Below, in pieces: positions 1 through 7,683 of a DNA stretch of 64,000 bases. How positions within the stretch are numbered: position 1 is the stretch's first letter; each line of letters begins with the position of its first letter. The stretch comes from Microbacterium abyssi (GTDB lineage Bacteria; Actinomycetota; Actinomycetes; Actinomycetales; Microbacteriaceae): NCBI RefSeq assembly GCF_015277895.1, contig NZ_CP063815.1, positions 2,914,001 through 2,978,000 on the forward strand, written 5' to 3'. The notes beneath the pieces were generated by a model, which saw only the letters and a list, made by a program, of their open reading frames with translations, was not told the DNA's origin and ran no database searches. The position numbers were made by a program, and so were the translations under genes.

Positions 1-1
1 C

Positions 2-487
2 GGTGACAAGACCGTGAGCACCCTCGGCTCCTACGTGCGCGGCACCGCGACCGTAGCCGCCGTGGACGCCGTGGGGATCCTCATCGGCCTGCTCATCTTG
101 CAAGTTCCCCTCGCCATCCCTCTCGCTGTTCTGGTCTTCCTCCTCGCGTTCATCCCGATCGTTGGTGCGACCGTCGCCGGAATCCTCGCCGCGCTCGTCG
201 CACTGGTGGCCAACGGCTGGGTGAACGCCCTCATCGTGGTCGGCATCGTCATACTCGTCAATCAACTCGAGGGCAACTTTCTGCAACCCTTCCTCATGGG
301 ACGATCGATGAGGCTGCACGCGTTCGTCATTCTCGTCGCCCTGACCGTCGGAACAGTTCTCGGCGGAATCGTGGGGGCAGTTCTCGCCGTGCCGATCACC
401 GCCGCCTTGTGGGGAGTGATCAAGGTCTGGGACGGACCGCAGCTTCCCGCACGATGGGCTCGGCCGAAACAGCCTGCGAGCAACTGA
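2..487 (+). CDS. AI-2E family transporter, C-terminal part (truncated by window edge)
   Basis: The reading frame is open from base 2 and the true start lies outside the window. The visible 161 residues are nearly all hydrophobic membrane segments with the FIPIVGA signature typical of the C-terminal half of the AI-2E/PerM family (PF01594), which usually has about 350 residues. Members are multi-pass inner-membrane proteins; some export autoinducer-2, others have Na+/H+ antiport or unknown roles, so the substrate cannot be named. The tail (residues KVWDGPQLPARW onward) is short and polar. It converges on prpC with an 18-base gap. Confidence 0.8.
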   Translation, partial: GDKTVSTLGSYVRGTATVAAVDAVGILIGLLILQVPLAIPLAVLVFLLAFIPIVGATVAGILAALVALVANGWVNALIVVGIVILVNQLEGNFLQPFLMGRSMRLHAFVILVALTVGTVLGGIVGAVLAVPITAALWGVIKVWDGPQLPARWARPKQPASN

Positions 488-505
488 GCACGCAGCGCTC
501 CCGCA

Positions 506-1696
506 CTAGCCCGCGGCCTCTTCCGGTCGCTCCTGCACGTCGATCGCAGCCGTGTCCGGCTCGTACTCCTCGATATGCCGCTCGTCCACGCCGTTGTACG
601 CGGACAGCGGACGGATAAGCGCGTTCGACGCCTGCTGCTCCAGGATGTGCGCGGTCCAGCCGGTGATCCGCGCTGCGACGAACAGCGGCGTGAACGTCAG
701 GGTGTCGTAGCCGATGAGGTTGTACGCCGGCCCCGACGGGTAGTCGAGGTTCGGGTAGATGCCCTTCCGCCCGACGAACTCGCTCTCGAGCTTGTCGTAC
801 AGCTCGGCGACATCCGGACGATCGTAGTGCTCGACGAGGGTGTCGAGCGCTGCCTTCATCGTCGGCACCCGCGAGTCGCCGCGCTTGTAGACGCGGTGGC
901 CGAAGCCCATGATCTTGCGCTTCTCGGCGAGCGCGGTGTCGAGCCAGCCCGAGACCTCGGACGCCGAGCCGATCTCATCGAAGATGTGCATGACAGCCTC
1001 ATTGGCCCCGCCGTGCAGCGGGCCCTTCAGCGCACCGATGGCGCCGACGACAGCCGAGTACAGGTCACTCAGCGTCGAGGTGATCACACGAGCCGTGAAC
1101 GTGGATGCGTTGAACGAGTGCTCCGCGTACAGGATCATCGACCGGTTGAAGGCATCCACGACGACAGCATCCGGCTCCTCACCGAACGTCAGCCACAGGA
1201 AGTTCGCGGCGTAGTCGAGATCGTCGCGCGGCTCGACAGCATCCTGTCCGCGGCGACGACGCTGGCCGTACGCGACGATCGCAGGAAGCGCGGCGAACAG
1301 CTTGAGGCTGCGCTCGAGGTTCTCCTCGGGAGTGCCGACGGCATCCAGCACGTTGCTGATACCGGCCGTCTCGATGGCGCCGATCACGCTGACCGCGGTG
1401 CGCACCTCGTCCATCGGGTGCGAGTCGATCGGCAGACGATCGATGGCGTCCTTCACCTCGGGCGCGAGCGCACGGTGCTGACGCTCCGTCGCGCGGAAAG
1501 CCTCCAACTCCGCGGAAGTCGGCAGCTCACCATGCCAGAGCAGGTACGCGACCGCCTCGAACGACTGCGTCGATGCGAGCTCCTGCACGGGGTACCCGCG
1601 ATAGAGCAGGCTGTTCGTCTCGGGATTGACCTTGCTGACCGCCGTCTCATCCGCGACGACCCCTGCGAGGCCCTTCTTGATCTCGTTGTCAGCCAT
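506..1696 (-). CDS. prpC: 2-methylcitrate synthase / citrate synthase
   Basis: This enzyme condenses propionyl-CoA (or acetyl-CoA) with oxaloacetate in the cytoplasm. The 396-residue length fits the family. The catalytic triad is visible: His228 in LHGGANEAVM, His267 in GFGHRVYK and Asp318 in NLDYPSG. It is the last gene of the gntR-prpD-prpB-prpC operon, starting 3 bases after prpB, and that context favours methylcitrate synthase over the housekeeping citrate synthase, although such enzymes are often bifunctional. Regulation is probably through the GntR operator at 4789-4798. Confidence 0.93.
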   Translation of the reverse strand: MADNEIKKGLAGVVADETAVSKVNPETNSLLYRGYPVQELASTQSFEAVAYLLWHGELPTSAELEAFRATERQHRALAPEVKDAIDRLPIDSHPMDEVRTAVSVIGAIETAGISNVLDAVGTPEENLERSLKLFAALPAIVAYGQRRRRGQDAVEPRDDLDYAANFLWLTFGEEPDAVVVDAFNRSMILYAEHSFNASTFTARVITSTLSDLYSAVVGAIGALKGPLHGGANEAVMHIFDEIGSASEVSGWLDTALAEKRKIMGFGHRVYKRGDSRVPTMKAALDTLVEHYDRPDVAELYDKLESEFVGRKGIYPNLDYPSGPAYNLIGYDTLTFTPLFVAARITGWTAHILEQQASNALIRPLSAYNGVDERHIEEYEPDTAAIDVQERPEEAAG

Positions 1697-1699
1697 GGT

Positions 1700-2602
1700 T
1701 CACTCCTTCGTGATGGTGAAGTTGAAGACGCCGGAGTCGAAGTGGTTGTACGACTCGTAGTCGATCAGGTCGTAGAGGTCGGCGCGGTGCTGCATCTCAC
1801 CGAGCTTCGAGGTCAAGTGCCCCTCATCCAAGAGCGTATCGAGCGCACGCCCGGTCGCGCCCATCGCGATGCGCAGCATGGATACCGGCCAGATCACGAT
1901 GTTCACGCCTACATCGCGCAGCTGATCCACCGAGAACAGGTCCGATTTCCCAAACTCGGTCATGTTCGCCAGGATCGGCACGTCCACGGCGTCCCGCACC
2001 GCGGCGAACTCCTCGAGCGACCGCATCGCCTCGGGGAAGATCGCGTCGGCACCGGCATCCACCAGCGCCTTGGCACGGTCTTTCGCCGCCTCGAGACCGT
2101 CGACTGCGGCGATATCCGTGCGCGCCATGATCAGGAAGTTGTCGTCGCGCCGCGCGTCGACGGCGGCACGGATGCGCTTGACCGCCGTGTCGGAATCGAC
2201 GACGGCCTTGCCGTCGAGGTGACCGCAGCGCTTCGGGTTGATCTGGTCTTCGATGTGGGCGCCGGCGAGCCCGGCATCCTCGAGCGTCTGGATCGTGCGC
2301 GCCACGTTCATCGGCTCGCCGAACCCGGTGTCGGCGTCGATGATCGCCGGCAGCTCGGTCATGCGCGCGATCTGCTGACCGCGGCCGGCGACCTCCGTGA
2401 GCGTCGTCAGCCCGATGTCGGGCAACCCGAGGTCGGCGGAGAGCACGGCGCCCGAGATGTAGACGCCCTCGAACCCTTTCTGCTCGATCAGCCGCGCCGA
2501 CAGCGGGTTGAACGCGCCGGGGAACCGCAGCAGCTCGCCGGTCGCGAGACGCTCCCGGAACAGCCGCCGCTTCTCGGCGGGCGGGGTGTGCGAGTACAGC
2601 AT
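1700..2602 (-). CDS. prpB: Methylisocitrate lyase
   Basis: This enzyme cleaves 2-methylisocitrate to pyruvate and succinate, the last step of the methylcitrate cycle. The 300-residue protein has the isocitrate lyase/PEP mutase fold signatures: DADTGFGEP for Mg binding and KRCGH with the catalytic Cys126. Its start codon shares one base with the prpD stop codon, so translation is probably coupled. KRCGH and the short length separate it from true isocitrate lyase, which is over 400 residues. Confidence 0.94.
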   Translation of the reverse strand: MLYSHTPPAEKRRLFRERLATGELLRFPGAFNPLSARLIEQKGFEGVYISGAVLSADLGLPDIGLTTLTEVAGRGQQIARMTELPAIIDADTGFGEPMNVARTIQTLEDAGLAGAHIEDQINPKRCGHLDGKAVVDSDTAVKRIRAAVDARRDDNFLIMARTDIAAVDGLEAAKDRAKALVDAGADAIFPEAMRSLEEFAAVRDAVDVPILANMTEFGKSDLFSVDQLRDVGVNIVIWPVSMLRIAMGATGRALDTLLDEGHLTSKLGEMQHRADLYDLIDYESYNHFDSGVFNFTITKE

Positions 2603-4119
2603 CAGAACAGCCCCTGGGTGGCGGGGTCGGATGCCACGACACCCGGCTTCGCGATGATCGACAGTTCCGCGACCTCAGCGGCCGTGAGCTCGGGCAGGCG
2701 CTGCACCAGAGAGAGGAACCGCTCGATCTCCTCCGGTGCGAGCACCGGCTCGGCCAGCAGCCGGAACTTGTTGATGTAGTTCTCACGGGCGAACGGACGC
2801 GCGCCCAGCGGGTGCGCATCCGCCACGGCGATCTCGTCGACGAGCGTCGTGCCGTCCTTGAACGTGATCTCCACGCGACCGCCGAACGCCTTCTCGCTGA
2901 TGTCGTTCGAGTGATAGCGACGGGTCCACTCGGCATCCTCACGCGTGGTGACCCTGTTCCACAGTTCGACGGTGTCGGCGCGCGAAGCCCGCTCAGGCGC
3001 GTAGGAGTCGACGTGATGCCAGGTACCGTCCTGCAGCGCGACGGTGAAGATGTACGGGATCGAGTGGTCGAGCGTCTCGCGCGACGCTGTCGGGTCGTAC
3101 TTCTGCGGGTCGTTCGCCCCCGAGCCGATCACGTAGTGCGTGTGGTGGCTGGTGTGCAGAACCACCGATTCGATCGAAGCCGTGTCGACGCCTTCATTGT
3201 GCAGCTTCCGCGCCAGGTCGATCCAGGCCTGCGCCTGGTACTCGGCCGAGTGCTCCTTCGTGTACGAGTCGAGAATCGCACGCTTCGGCTCACCTGCAGC
3301 GGGAAGCGGCACCTCGTACGCGGCATCCTTGCCGTCCAGCATCCAGGCGATGACGCCGTCCTCGCCTTCGTAGATGGGCGACGGACTGGTCTGGCCGCGC
3401 ATGGCGCGGTCGACGGCCTCGACGGCCATCTTTCCCGCGAATGCGGGGGCGTGCGCCTTCCACGTCGAGATCTCGCCCTTGCGGCTCTGGCGAGTGGCGG
3501 TCGTGGTGTGCAGTGCCTGACTGACGGCTTGGTAGATCGTCTCGGCATCGAGGCCGAGCAGAGTTCCGATGCCGGCCGCGGCCGACGGGCCGAGGTGCGC
3601 GACGTGGTCGATCTTGTGCTTGTGCAGGCAGATCGCCTTCACGAGGTCGACCTGGATCTCGTACCCGGTCGCGAGCCCGCGGACGAGCGCGCGTCCGTCA
3701 CTGCCGGTGTGCTGTGCGACTGCGAGGATCGGCGGGATGTTGTCGCCGGGGTGCGAGTACTCGGCGGCGAGGAACGTGTCGTGATAGTCGAGCTCGCGCA
3801 CGGCCACACCGTTGGCCCAGGCCGCCCACTCGGGGCTGGTGCGCTGCTCGAGCGGGGCGCCGAAAACGTTCGCGCCCTCGCCGCCGGTTGAGACCGGGTG
3901 GCTGAACGCCTGGTCGCGGGCGGCGATGATCGGGCCGCGCGTGAGGGATGCTGCGGCCACCGACGCGTTGTCGATGATGCGGTTGATGATCATGTCGACG
4001 ACGTCCTGCTCGACCTCGACGGCGTCGGTGGCGACCTCGGCGATCTTCCAGGCCAGCTGCTCCCGGCGGGGCAGGTCCTCTTCGCTCTTGTAGACGCGGA
4101 CGTGGTGGTTGACGGTCAT
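2602..4119 (-). CDS. prpD: 2-methylcitrate dehydratase
   Basis: A MmgE/PrpD family protein of 505 residues, the expected length for PrpD. It dehydrates 2-methylcitrate to 2-methyl-cis-aconitate; rehydration would be done by an aconitase encoded elsewhere, since no acnD or prpF is present here. Family signatures such as [10 protein letters not shown] and [10 protein letters not shown] are visible in the N-terminal third. Its start overlaps the end of the gntR gene by 4 bases (ATGA), making it the first enzyme gene of the operon. Confidence 0.93.
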   Translation of the reverse strand: MTVNHHVRVYKSEEDLPRREQLAWKIAEVATDAVEVEQDVVDMIINRIIDNASVAAASLTRGPIIAARDQAFSHPVSTGGEGANVFGAPLEQRTSPEWAAWANGVAVRELDYHDTFLAAEYSHPGDNIPPILAVAQHTGSDGRALVRGLATGYEIQVDLVKAICLHKHKIDHVAHLGPSAAAGIGTLLGLDAETIYQAVSQALHTTTATRQSRKGEISTWKAHAPAFAGKMAVEAVDRAMRGQTSPSPIYEGEDGVIAWMLDGKDAAYEVPLPAAGEPKRAILDSYTKEHSAEYQAQAWIDLARKLHNEGVDTASIESVVLHTSHHTHYVIGSGANDPQKYDPTASRETLDHSIPYIFTVALQDGTWHHVDSYAPERASRADTVELWNRVTTREDAEWTRRYHSNDISEKAFGGRVEITFKDGTTLVDEIAVADAHPLGARPFARENYINKFRLLAEPVLAPEEIERFLSLVQRLPELTAAEVAELSIIAKPGVVASDPATQGLF

Positions 4120-4781
4120 GACTGCCCTTCCCTAATGGAATCGAGGATGCTGGTGAGCGCATTGCGCAAGTGCACGTGCGTGGCGTGTGCGGCGAGGTCG
4201 CCGTCGCGTTCGGCGAGAGCCTCGGCGATGAGCCGGTGCTCGGCGACGGATGCCGCAAGCCGTTCGCGATTGTCGCGCGCCATGCGTCGCACCCGCACGA
4301 GGTGCGTGCGGACCGTGCGCAGTGCCGCGGAGATGTAGTCGTTGTCGACGGCGGCGTCGACGGCGGCGTCGAACCGGGCGATGAGCGCGTAGTAGTCCTC
4401 GCGTCCGGTGGCGGCATCGAGGGATGCTCCGGTAGCCGCGAATTCGGATGCCAGGGCCCCGAACAGCGCGGCATCTCCGCGTTCGGCCGCGAGCCGCGCG
4501 GCGGACTCCTCGAGCGCGCGGCGGATCTCGAACAGGGAGCGGATGTCGTCGGCGTCGATGCCGGTGACCACCGTGACGCGCGGGGACTGCTGCTCGACGA
4601 GGCCGTCGGCGCTCAGCTGCTGGAGCGCCTCGCGAAGAGGTGTGCGGCTCACGCCGAGACGGGCGGCCTGCTCGACCTCGGCGAGGACGGTGCCCGGCGC
4701 GAGTGCGCCGGACTGAATCTCCTCCAGCAGGGTCGCGTATGCGCGATCACTCGCTCTGGTGCGCTCGACGGTGGTGCTCAC
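4116..4781 (-). CDS. GntR/FCD-family regulator of the methylcitrate operon
   Basis: A 221-residue regulator. Residues 10-75 form a GntR winged helix ([20 protein letters not shown]) and the rest is a mostly helical FCD effector domain. I chose GTG at 4781 rather than the ATG at 4817 because a -10-like TACACT sits six bases before it and a perfect palindrome, GTGTATACAC, overlaps that -10. The gene leads the operon and overlaps prpD, so it very likely controls propionate catabolism and its own synthesis. The effector would be a methylcitrate-cycle intermediate or propionyl-CoA (inference). MtR/PrpR-type regulators of other phyla are unrelated. Confidence 0.88.
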   Translation of the reverse strand: MSTTVERTRASDRAYATLLEEIQSGALAPGTVLAEVEQAARLGVSRTPLREALQQLSADGLVEQQSPRVTVVTGIDADDIRSLFEIRRALEESAARLAAERGDAALFGALASEFAATGASLDAATGREDYYALIARFDAAVDAAVDNDYISAALRTVRTHLVRVRRMARDNRERLAASVAEHRLIAEALAERDGDLAAHATHVHLRNALTSILDSIREGQS

Positions 4782-4787
4782 ACGGCT

Positions 4788-4850
4788 AGTGTATACACAA
4801 ATCGCACCGTGGGGCACACGGAGTCACGCTGGAGCCGGGAACGTATACAG
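4788..4850 (-). promoter_or_regulatory. gntR-prp promoter with GTATAC operators
   Basis: On the minus strand, TACACT (4793-4788) lies six bases before the GTG start at 4781. The palindrome GTGTATACAC at 4789-4798 covers it, and a second GTATAC core (CGTATACAG) lies at 4842-4850. GTATAC-centred palindromes are typical of FCD-type GntR operators. Autorepression by blocking the -10 region is inferred. Confidence 0.65.
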
Positions 4851-4858
4851 CGAGCCGC

Positions 4859-5224
4859 TCAGCTCGCGTGCGTCGCGCTCTCGTACAGCCCGATCGAGTT
4901 GCCGTCGGGGTCAGCGATCGCCGCCCACCAGCTCGTCTCGCTGATCGGCTGTTTCTCCAGCAGCACGGTCGCTCCGGCCTCGACCGCCTTCGCGATGGTC
5001 TCGTCGATCGAGTCCACCTCGACGTACGAGCGCGGCTGGCTGAAGTCGGCGCTGCGTGGGGCGAGGCCACCGCCGCTGACCTTGTTCGGCGCCTGCCACA
5101 TCGGGTACCCCTCGTACCCGGGCACCTCGGCGATCTGCCATCCGAACAGTCCGGAGTAGAAGGCCTTCGCCGCCTCCATGTCCGCGACCGGGATGTCGAT
5201 GTGTGTGATGTCGCCGTGTGCCAT
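4859..5224 (-). CDS. VOC family protein (glyoxalase/bleomycin-resistance fold)
   Basis: A single-domain vicinal-oxygen-chelate protein of 121 residues. The start MAHGDITHIDIP is supported by a strong Shine-Dalgarno (GGAGAGGAG) and matches the usual VOC opening beta strand; longer in-frame starts upstream encode unrelated-looking sequence. Visible family features are HIDIPVADME at the N terminus, FYSGLFGW, and DPDGNSIGLYE near the end. Substrates of this subgroup are mostly unknown, and the protein could be a binding protein rather than an enzyme. It is transcribed away from the prp regulator. Confidence 0.82.
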   Translation of the reverse strand: MAHGDITHIDIPVADMEAAKAFYSGLFGWQIAEVPGYEGYPMWQAPNKVSGGGLAPRSADFSQPRSYVEVDSIDETIAKAVEAGATVLLEKQPISETSWWAAIADPDGNSIGLYESATHAS

Positions 5225-5237
5225 GTCGGCTCCTCTC

Positions 5238-6293
5238 CTACGGGTGGTCCGGCCCCGTGCGGGCACCGGCACGGCCAGCTTCGTCCGATGAGGCGCCGTC
5301 TTCAAGGGCATCCGCGGACTGTTCACCCGGCGGCGCCAGGACGGGATCCCCCGACATGGATGCCGCGGGCTCGCCGAGTTTCACGACGACGACGCCCGCG
5401 AGCACGAGCGCCGCGCCGATGCCCTGCAGCAGGTTCGGCAGCTGCCCGAGCAGCAACCATCCGAACAGCAGCGCCGCGACGACCTCGGCGAGCGCGATGA
5501 ACGAGGCCAGCCGCGAGCCGAGCAGGCGCGTGGACGCGATCCCGAGCACGTACGCCAGTGCCGTGGCGATGATCCCGATCGCCAGCACCGGCACGAACCA
5601 CGGCACGGTTCCGAATCGATACGTGACATCATCCGTGTTCCACGCCATCGGGAGGACGCCGACCAGACCGGCGACCGTGAGACCCGCCGCACCGACGAGA
5701 AGACCAGAACCCGCCAGCACGAGCGGCGGGAGTCCCGTGTCGCGCTTACCCGACAGGATGAAGTACGCCGCAGCCCCGACCATGGCGCCGAACGCCCAGA
5801 GGATGCCGCCGACATCGACGCTGCGACCCGAGAGGACGTCGAGCATGAGCACGAGACCGGCGAACGCGATCACGGCGCCGAGGATGCTGCGCCCAGTGGG
5901 CTTCTCGCCCCGCCGCATCCAGAGCCACAGCACGACGGCGATCGGAGCGGTGTACTCGATGAGGAGGGCGAGTCCCACATCCATCACGGCGACGGCCTGG
6001 AAGTAGAACAGCTGCGTGGCCGTCACGGCGAGCAGTCCGTAGGCGGCGATGACGCCTAGGTTGCGGCGCAGCACGCCCCAGCGTCCGCGCAGCGCGACGA
6101 GAGTCGGCACGAGCAGCACGAGCGCCGCCACCCAGATCCGCACAGTGACCGCCGCGCCCGGCGTCCAGCCCGCATCGATGAGCCCGCGAGCCCAGGCGCC
6201 CGACATCCCGAACGCGAATGCCGCCCCGATCGCGAGAGGAATGCCGAGCCGCAGGCGCGATCGCACACGCGTGTCATCTGCCAAGGCGCTCAT
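5238..6293 (-). CDS. EamA/DMT-family membrane transporter
   Basis: A 351-residue protein with about ten predicted membrane segments arranged as two EamA repeats (roughly residues 15-150 and 165-300) and a hydrophilic C-terminal tail rich in Ala, Gly and Asp. The family exports metabolites or amino acids; the substrate cannot be read from sequence. It lies 13 bases upstream of the VOC gene on the same strand and may be co-transcribed with it. It is divergent from the CGNR regulator, which may control it. A TAGCGT -10-like box lies eight bases before its ATG. Confidence 0.85.
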   Translation of the reverse strand: MSALADDTRVRSRLRLGIPLAIGAAFAFGMSGAWARGLIDAGWTPGAAVTVRIWVAALVLLVPTLVALRGRWGVLRRNLGVIAAYGLLAVTATQLFYFQAVAVMDVGLALLIEYTAPIAVVLWLWMRRGEKPTGRSILGAVIAFAGLVLMLDVLSGRSVDVGGILWAFGAMVGAAAYFILSGKRDTGLPPLVLAGSGLLVGAAGLTVAGLVGVLPMAWNTDDVTYRFGTVPWFVPVLAIGIIATALAYVLGIASTRLLGSRLASFIALAEVVAALLFGWLLLGQLPNLLQGIGAALVLAGVVVVKLGEPAASMSGDPVLAPPGEQSADALEDGASSDEAGRAGARTGPDHP

Positions 6294-6319
6294 GATGAAT
6301 GACGCTAGTCACCTGCGTG

Positions 6320-6331
6320 TAAGGTGTCAAC
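6320..6331 (+). promoter_or_regulatory. Leaderless-type -10 of the CGNR gene
   Basis: TAAGGT at 6320-6325 is followed by six bases and then the ATG at 6332, with no Shine-Dalgarno in between. Confidence 0.45.
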
Positions 6332-6862
6332 ATGCTGTTCACCGATGACACTGTTGAGGCGCTGCGCGCCGCGGCGCACCTCGTCAACAGCGCCGAGGAA
6401 CCGGACACGCTCGCGTCACCCGACGACTTCGAGGCGTTCCTCGCGGCGTTCCCCTACACAGGCCGCATCGACCGCGACGCCGACGAACTGGCAGCCCTGC
6501 GAGCCCTGCGCCGGCGCCTGCGCCAGATGCTGCTCGCACCGCGCGACGGCATGGTCGACGGCATCAACGAGGCGCTGCGCGATGTGACCTTCGACGCGCA
6601 CGTCGTCCGCCACGACGGCGCCGACTGGCACCTGCATGCGGTCGCCGACGACCGCCCGCTCGCCGAGCGCATCCTCGCCGAGACCGCCATGGCGCTTCTC
6701 GACGTCGTCCGGGCCGACGAGGGCAGCCGACTCACCGTGTGCGCCGACGCGGACTGCGAGGGCGTCGTACTCGACCTCTCCCGCAACCGGTCGCGCCGCT
6801 ACTGCTCCACGGCCTGCACGAACCGTAACGCCGTCGCCGCATACCGCGCGCGACAGCGCTGA
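6332..6862 (+). CDS. CGNR zinc-finger regulator (ABATE domain)
   Basis: A 176-residue protein of the actinobacterial stress-type regulators: an N-terminal ABATE domain (about residues 1-120), then a C-terminal zinc finger made of CADADC and CSTAC followed by a basic tail ending AAYRARQR. The hallmark CGNR motif reads CTNR here, but all four cysteines are kept. Divergent orientation to the EamA transporter suggests it regulates that gene (inference). The ATG appears leaderless. Confidence 0.85.
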   Translation: MLFTDDTVEALRAAAHLVNSAEEPDTLASPDDFEAFLAAFPYTGRIDRDADELAALRALRRRLRQMLLAPRDGMVDGINEALRDVTFDAHVVRHDGADWHLHAVADDRPLAERILAETAMALLDVVRADEGSRLTVCADADCEGVVLDLSRNRSRRYCSTACTNRNAVAAYRARQR

Positions 6863-6886
6863 CGGACGCGCGCCGGGTTCAAGCGC

Positions 6887-6947
6887 GTTCAGGTCGCGAA
6901 TACGGCCGCTCTGCACGCGTCATACCGACGGAAAGTGCGACCTGGAC
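6887..6947. repeat. 61-bp inverted-repeat element, copy A
   Basis: Begins GTTCAGGTCGC and ends GCGACCTGGAC, with a 39-base interior that keeps GCCG and TCATA..CGAC at the same positions as copies B, C and D. It lies between the convergent CGNR and cupin genes. Confidence 0.8.
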
Positions 6948-6979
6948 ATGGGTTGGTTCACCTCACCTGGACATGGGTT
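6940..6979. repeat. 15-bp direct repeat ACCTGGACATGGGTT
   Basis: Two exact copies at 6940-6954 and 6965-6979. The first overlaps the right arm of 61-bp element copy A and the second runs into the stop codon of the cupin gene. Possibly a duplication linked to insertion of the element. Confidence 0.6.
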
Positions 6980-7584
6980 CAGCCCGCGCGGTACCCCGTG
7001 TGGTCGGGGTTCGGCTTCAGCGCCCAGCCGTCCCCGTCCGCGACGACGAGGTTCTTCATGCCACCGGCCTCGGCGATCACGCCGTAGTCCTGCCCGGCAT
7101 CCGCGGCGTAGCAGAACAGCGTGACGAACGGCTCGTCGCCCACGTTGACGCTGCGGTGGATCCAGTGCCCCGGCACGTCGACGGCCTTGCCGGGGGTGAG
7201 CTCGATCGCAGACGTCTGCCCATCGAGGGTCTCCAGCAGCATCACGCCGCGCCCGCTCAGGCAGTAGTACAGCTCGGCACGATCGGCCACGGCGTGCAGG
7301 TGCCCGCGCGTGACGGCGAACTCCTCGCCGTACCGGCCGGGCAGCAGCGTGCTCGTGCCGACGATCAGCGCACCGGGCCCCTCCTGGTAGCGGTGGTCGT
7401 CAACCCAGTAGACCAGGTCGTCCGTTCCGTATTCGCCGACGGCATCCTGCCAGGCCTTGTCGTCGCGGTACACGCCGTCCATGTCGCCGAGGAACTTCTC
7501 ATAGCGACGCGAGCGCCCCTCGATGCCGCCCTGCGGCGAGATCTCCAGAAGGGTGGGGATGTCGACGGCGGGTGGGGTGCTCAC
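6979..7584 (-). CDS. Cupin-type glucose-6-phosphate isomerase family protein
   Basis: A 201-residue single cupin. The motif TRGHLHAVADRAELYYCLSG matches the metal-binding pattern GHxH...E of the cupin phosphoglucose isomerase family (PF06560), and a later His lies in VPGHWIH. I chose GTG at 7584 because it has a good GGAG box 8 bases upstream; the reading frame extends further but through the operator region. It is divergent from an FGGY kinase gene and shares the twin CTTGTNATTACAGG operators, so it probably isomerises an aldose or aldose phosphate in this sugar locus rather than serving glycolysis. Confidence 0.8.
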   Translation of the reverse strand: MSTPPAVDIPTLLEISPQGGIEGRSRRYEKFLGDMDGVYRDDKAWQDAVGEYGTDDLVYWVDDHRYQEGPGALIVGTSTLLPGRYGEEFAVTRGHLHAVADRAELYYCLSGRGVMLLETLDGQTSAIELTPGKAVDVPGHWIHRSVNVGDEPFVTLFCYAADAGQDYGVIAEAGGMKNLVVADGDGWALKPNPDHTGYRAG

Positions 7585-7600
7585 GATGGATCTCCTACTA

Positions 7601-7635
7601 CTTGTAACTACAGGACTTGTAATTACAGGTATACT
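7601..7635 (+). promoter_or_regulatory. Twin CTTGTNATTACAGG operators with -10 of the kinase operon
   Basis: CTTGTAACTACAGG (7601-7614) and CTTGTAATTACAGG (7616-7629) lie 15 bases apart centre to centre. TATACT at 7630-7635 follows directly and can serve as the -10 of the kinase operon. A bound repressor would also block the divergent cupin gene. Confidence 0.7.
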
Positions 7636-7683
7636 CCAAAACAGCACGATCCGGAACCGCAACCATCGAAGCAGGCACGAACT

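Noticed and set aside
506..1696. Main citrate synthase of the TCA cycle
   Set aside because: Tight linkage to prpD and prpB and the GntR regulator favours methylcitrate synthase; dual activity remains possible.
575..2779. A 734-codon open frame on the plus strand opposite prpC-prpB-prpD
   Set aside because: It is rich in Arg, Val and Asp with no recognisable domain and lies wholly opposite genes with clear catalytic motifs. Long antisense frames are expected at this GC content.
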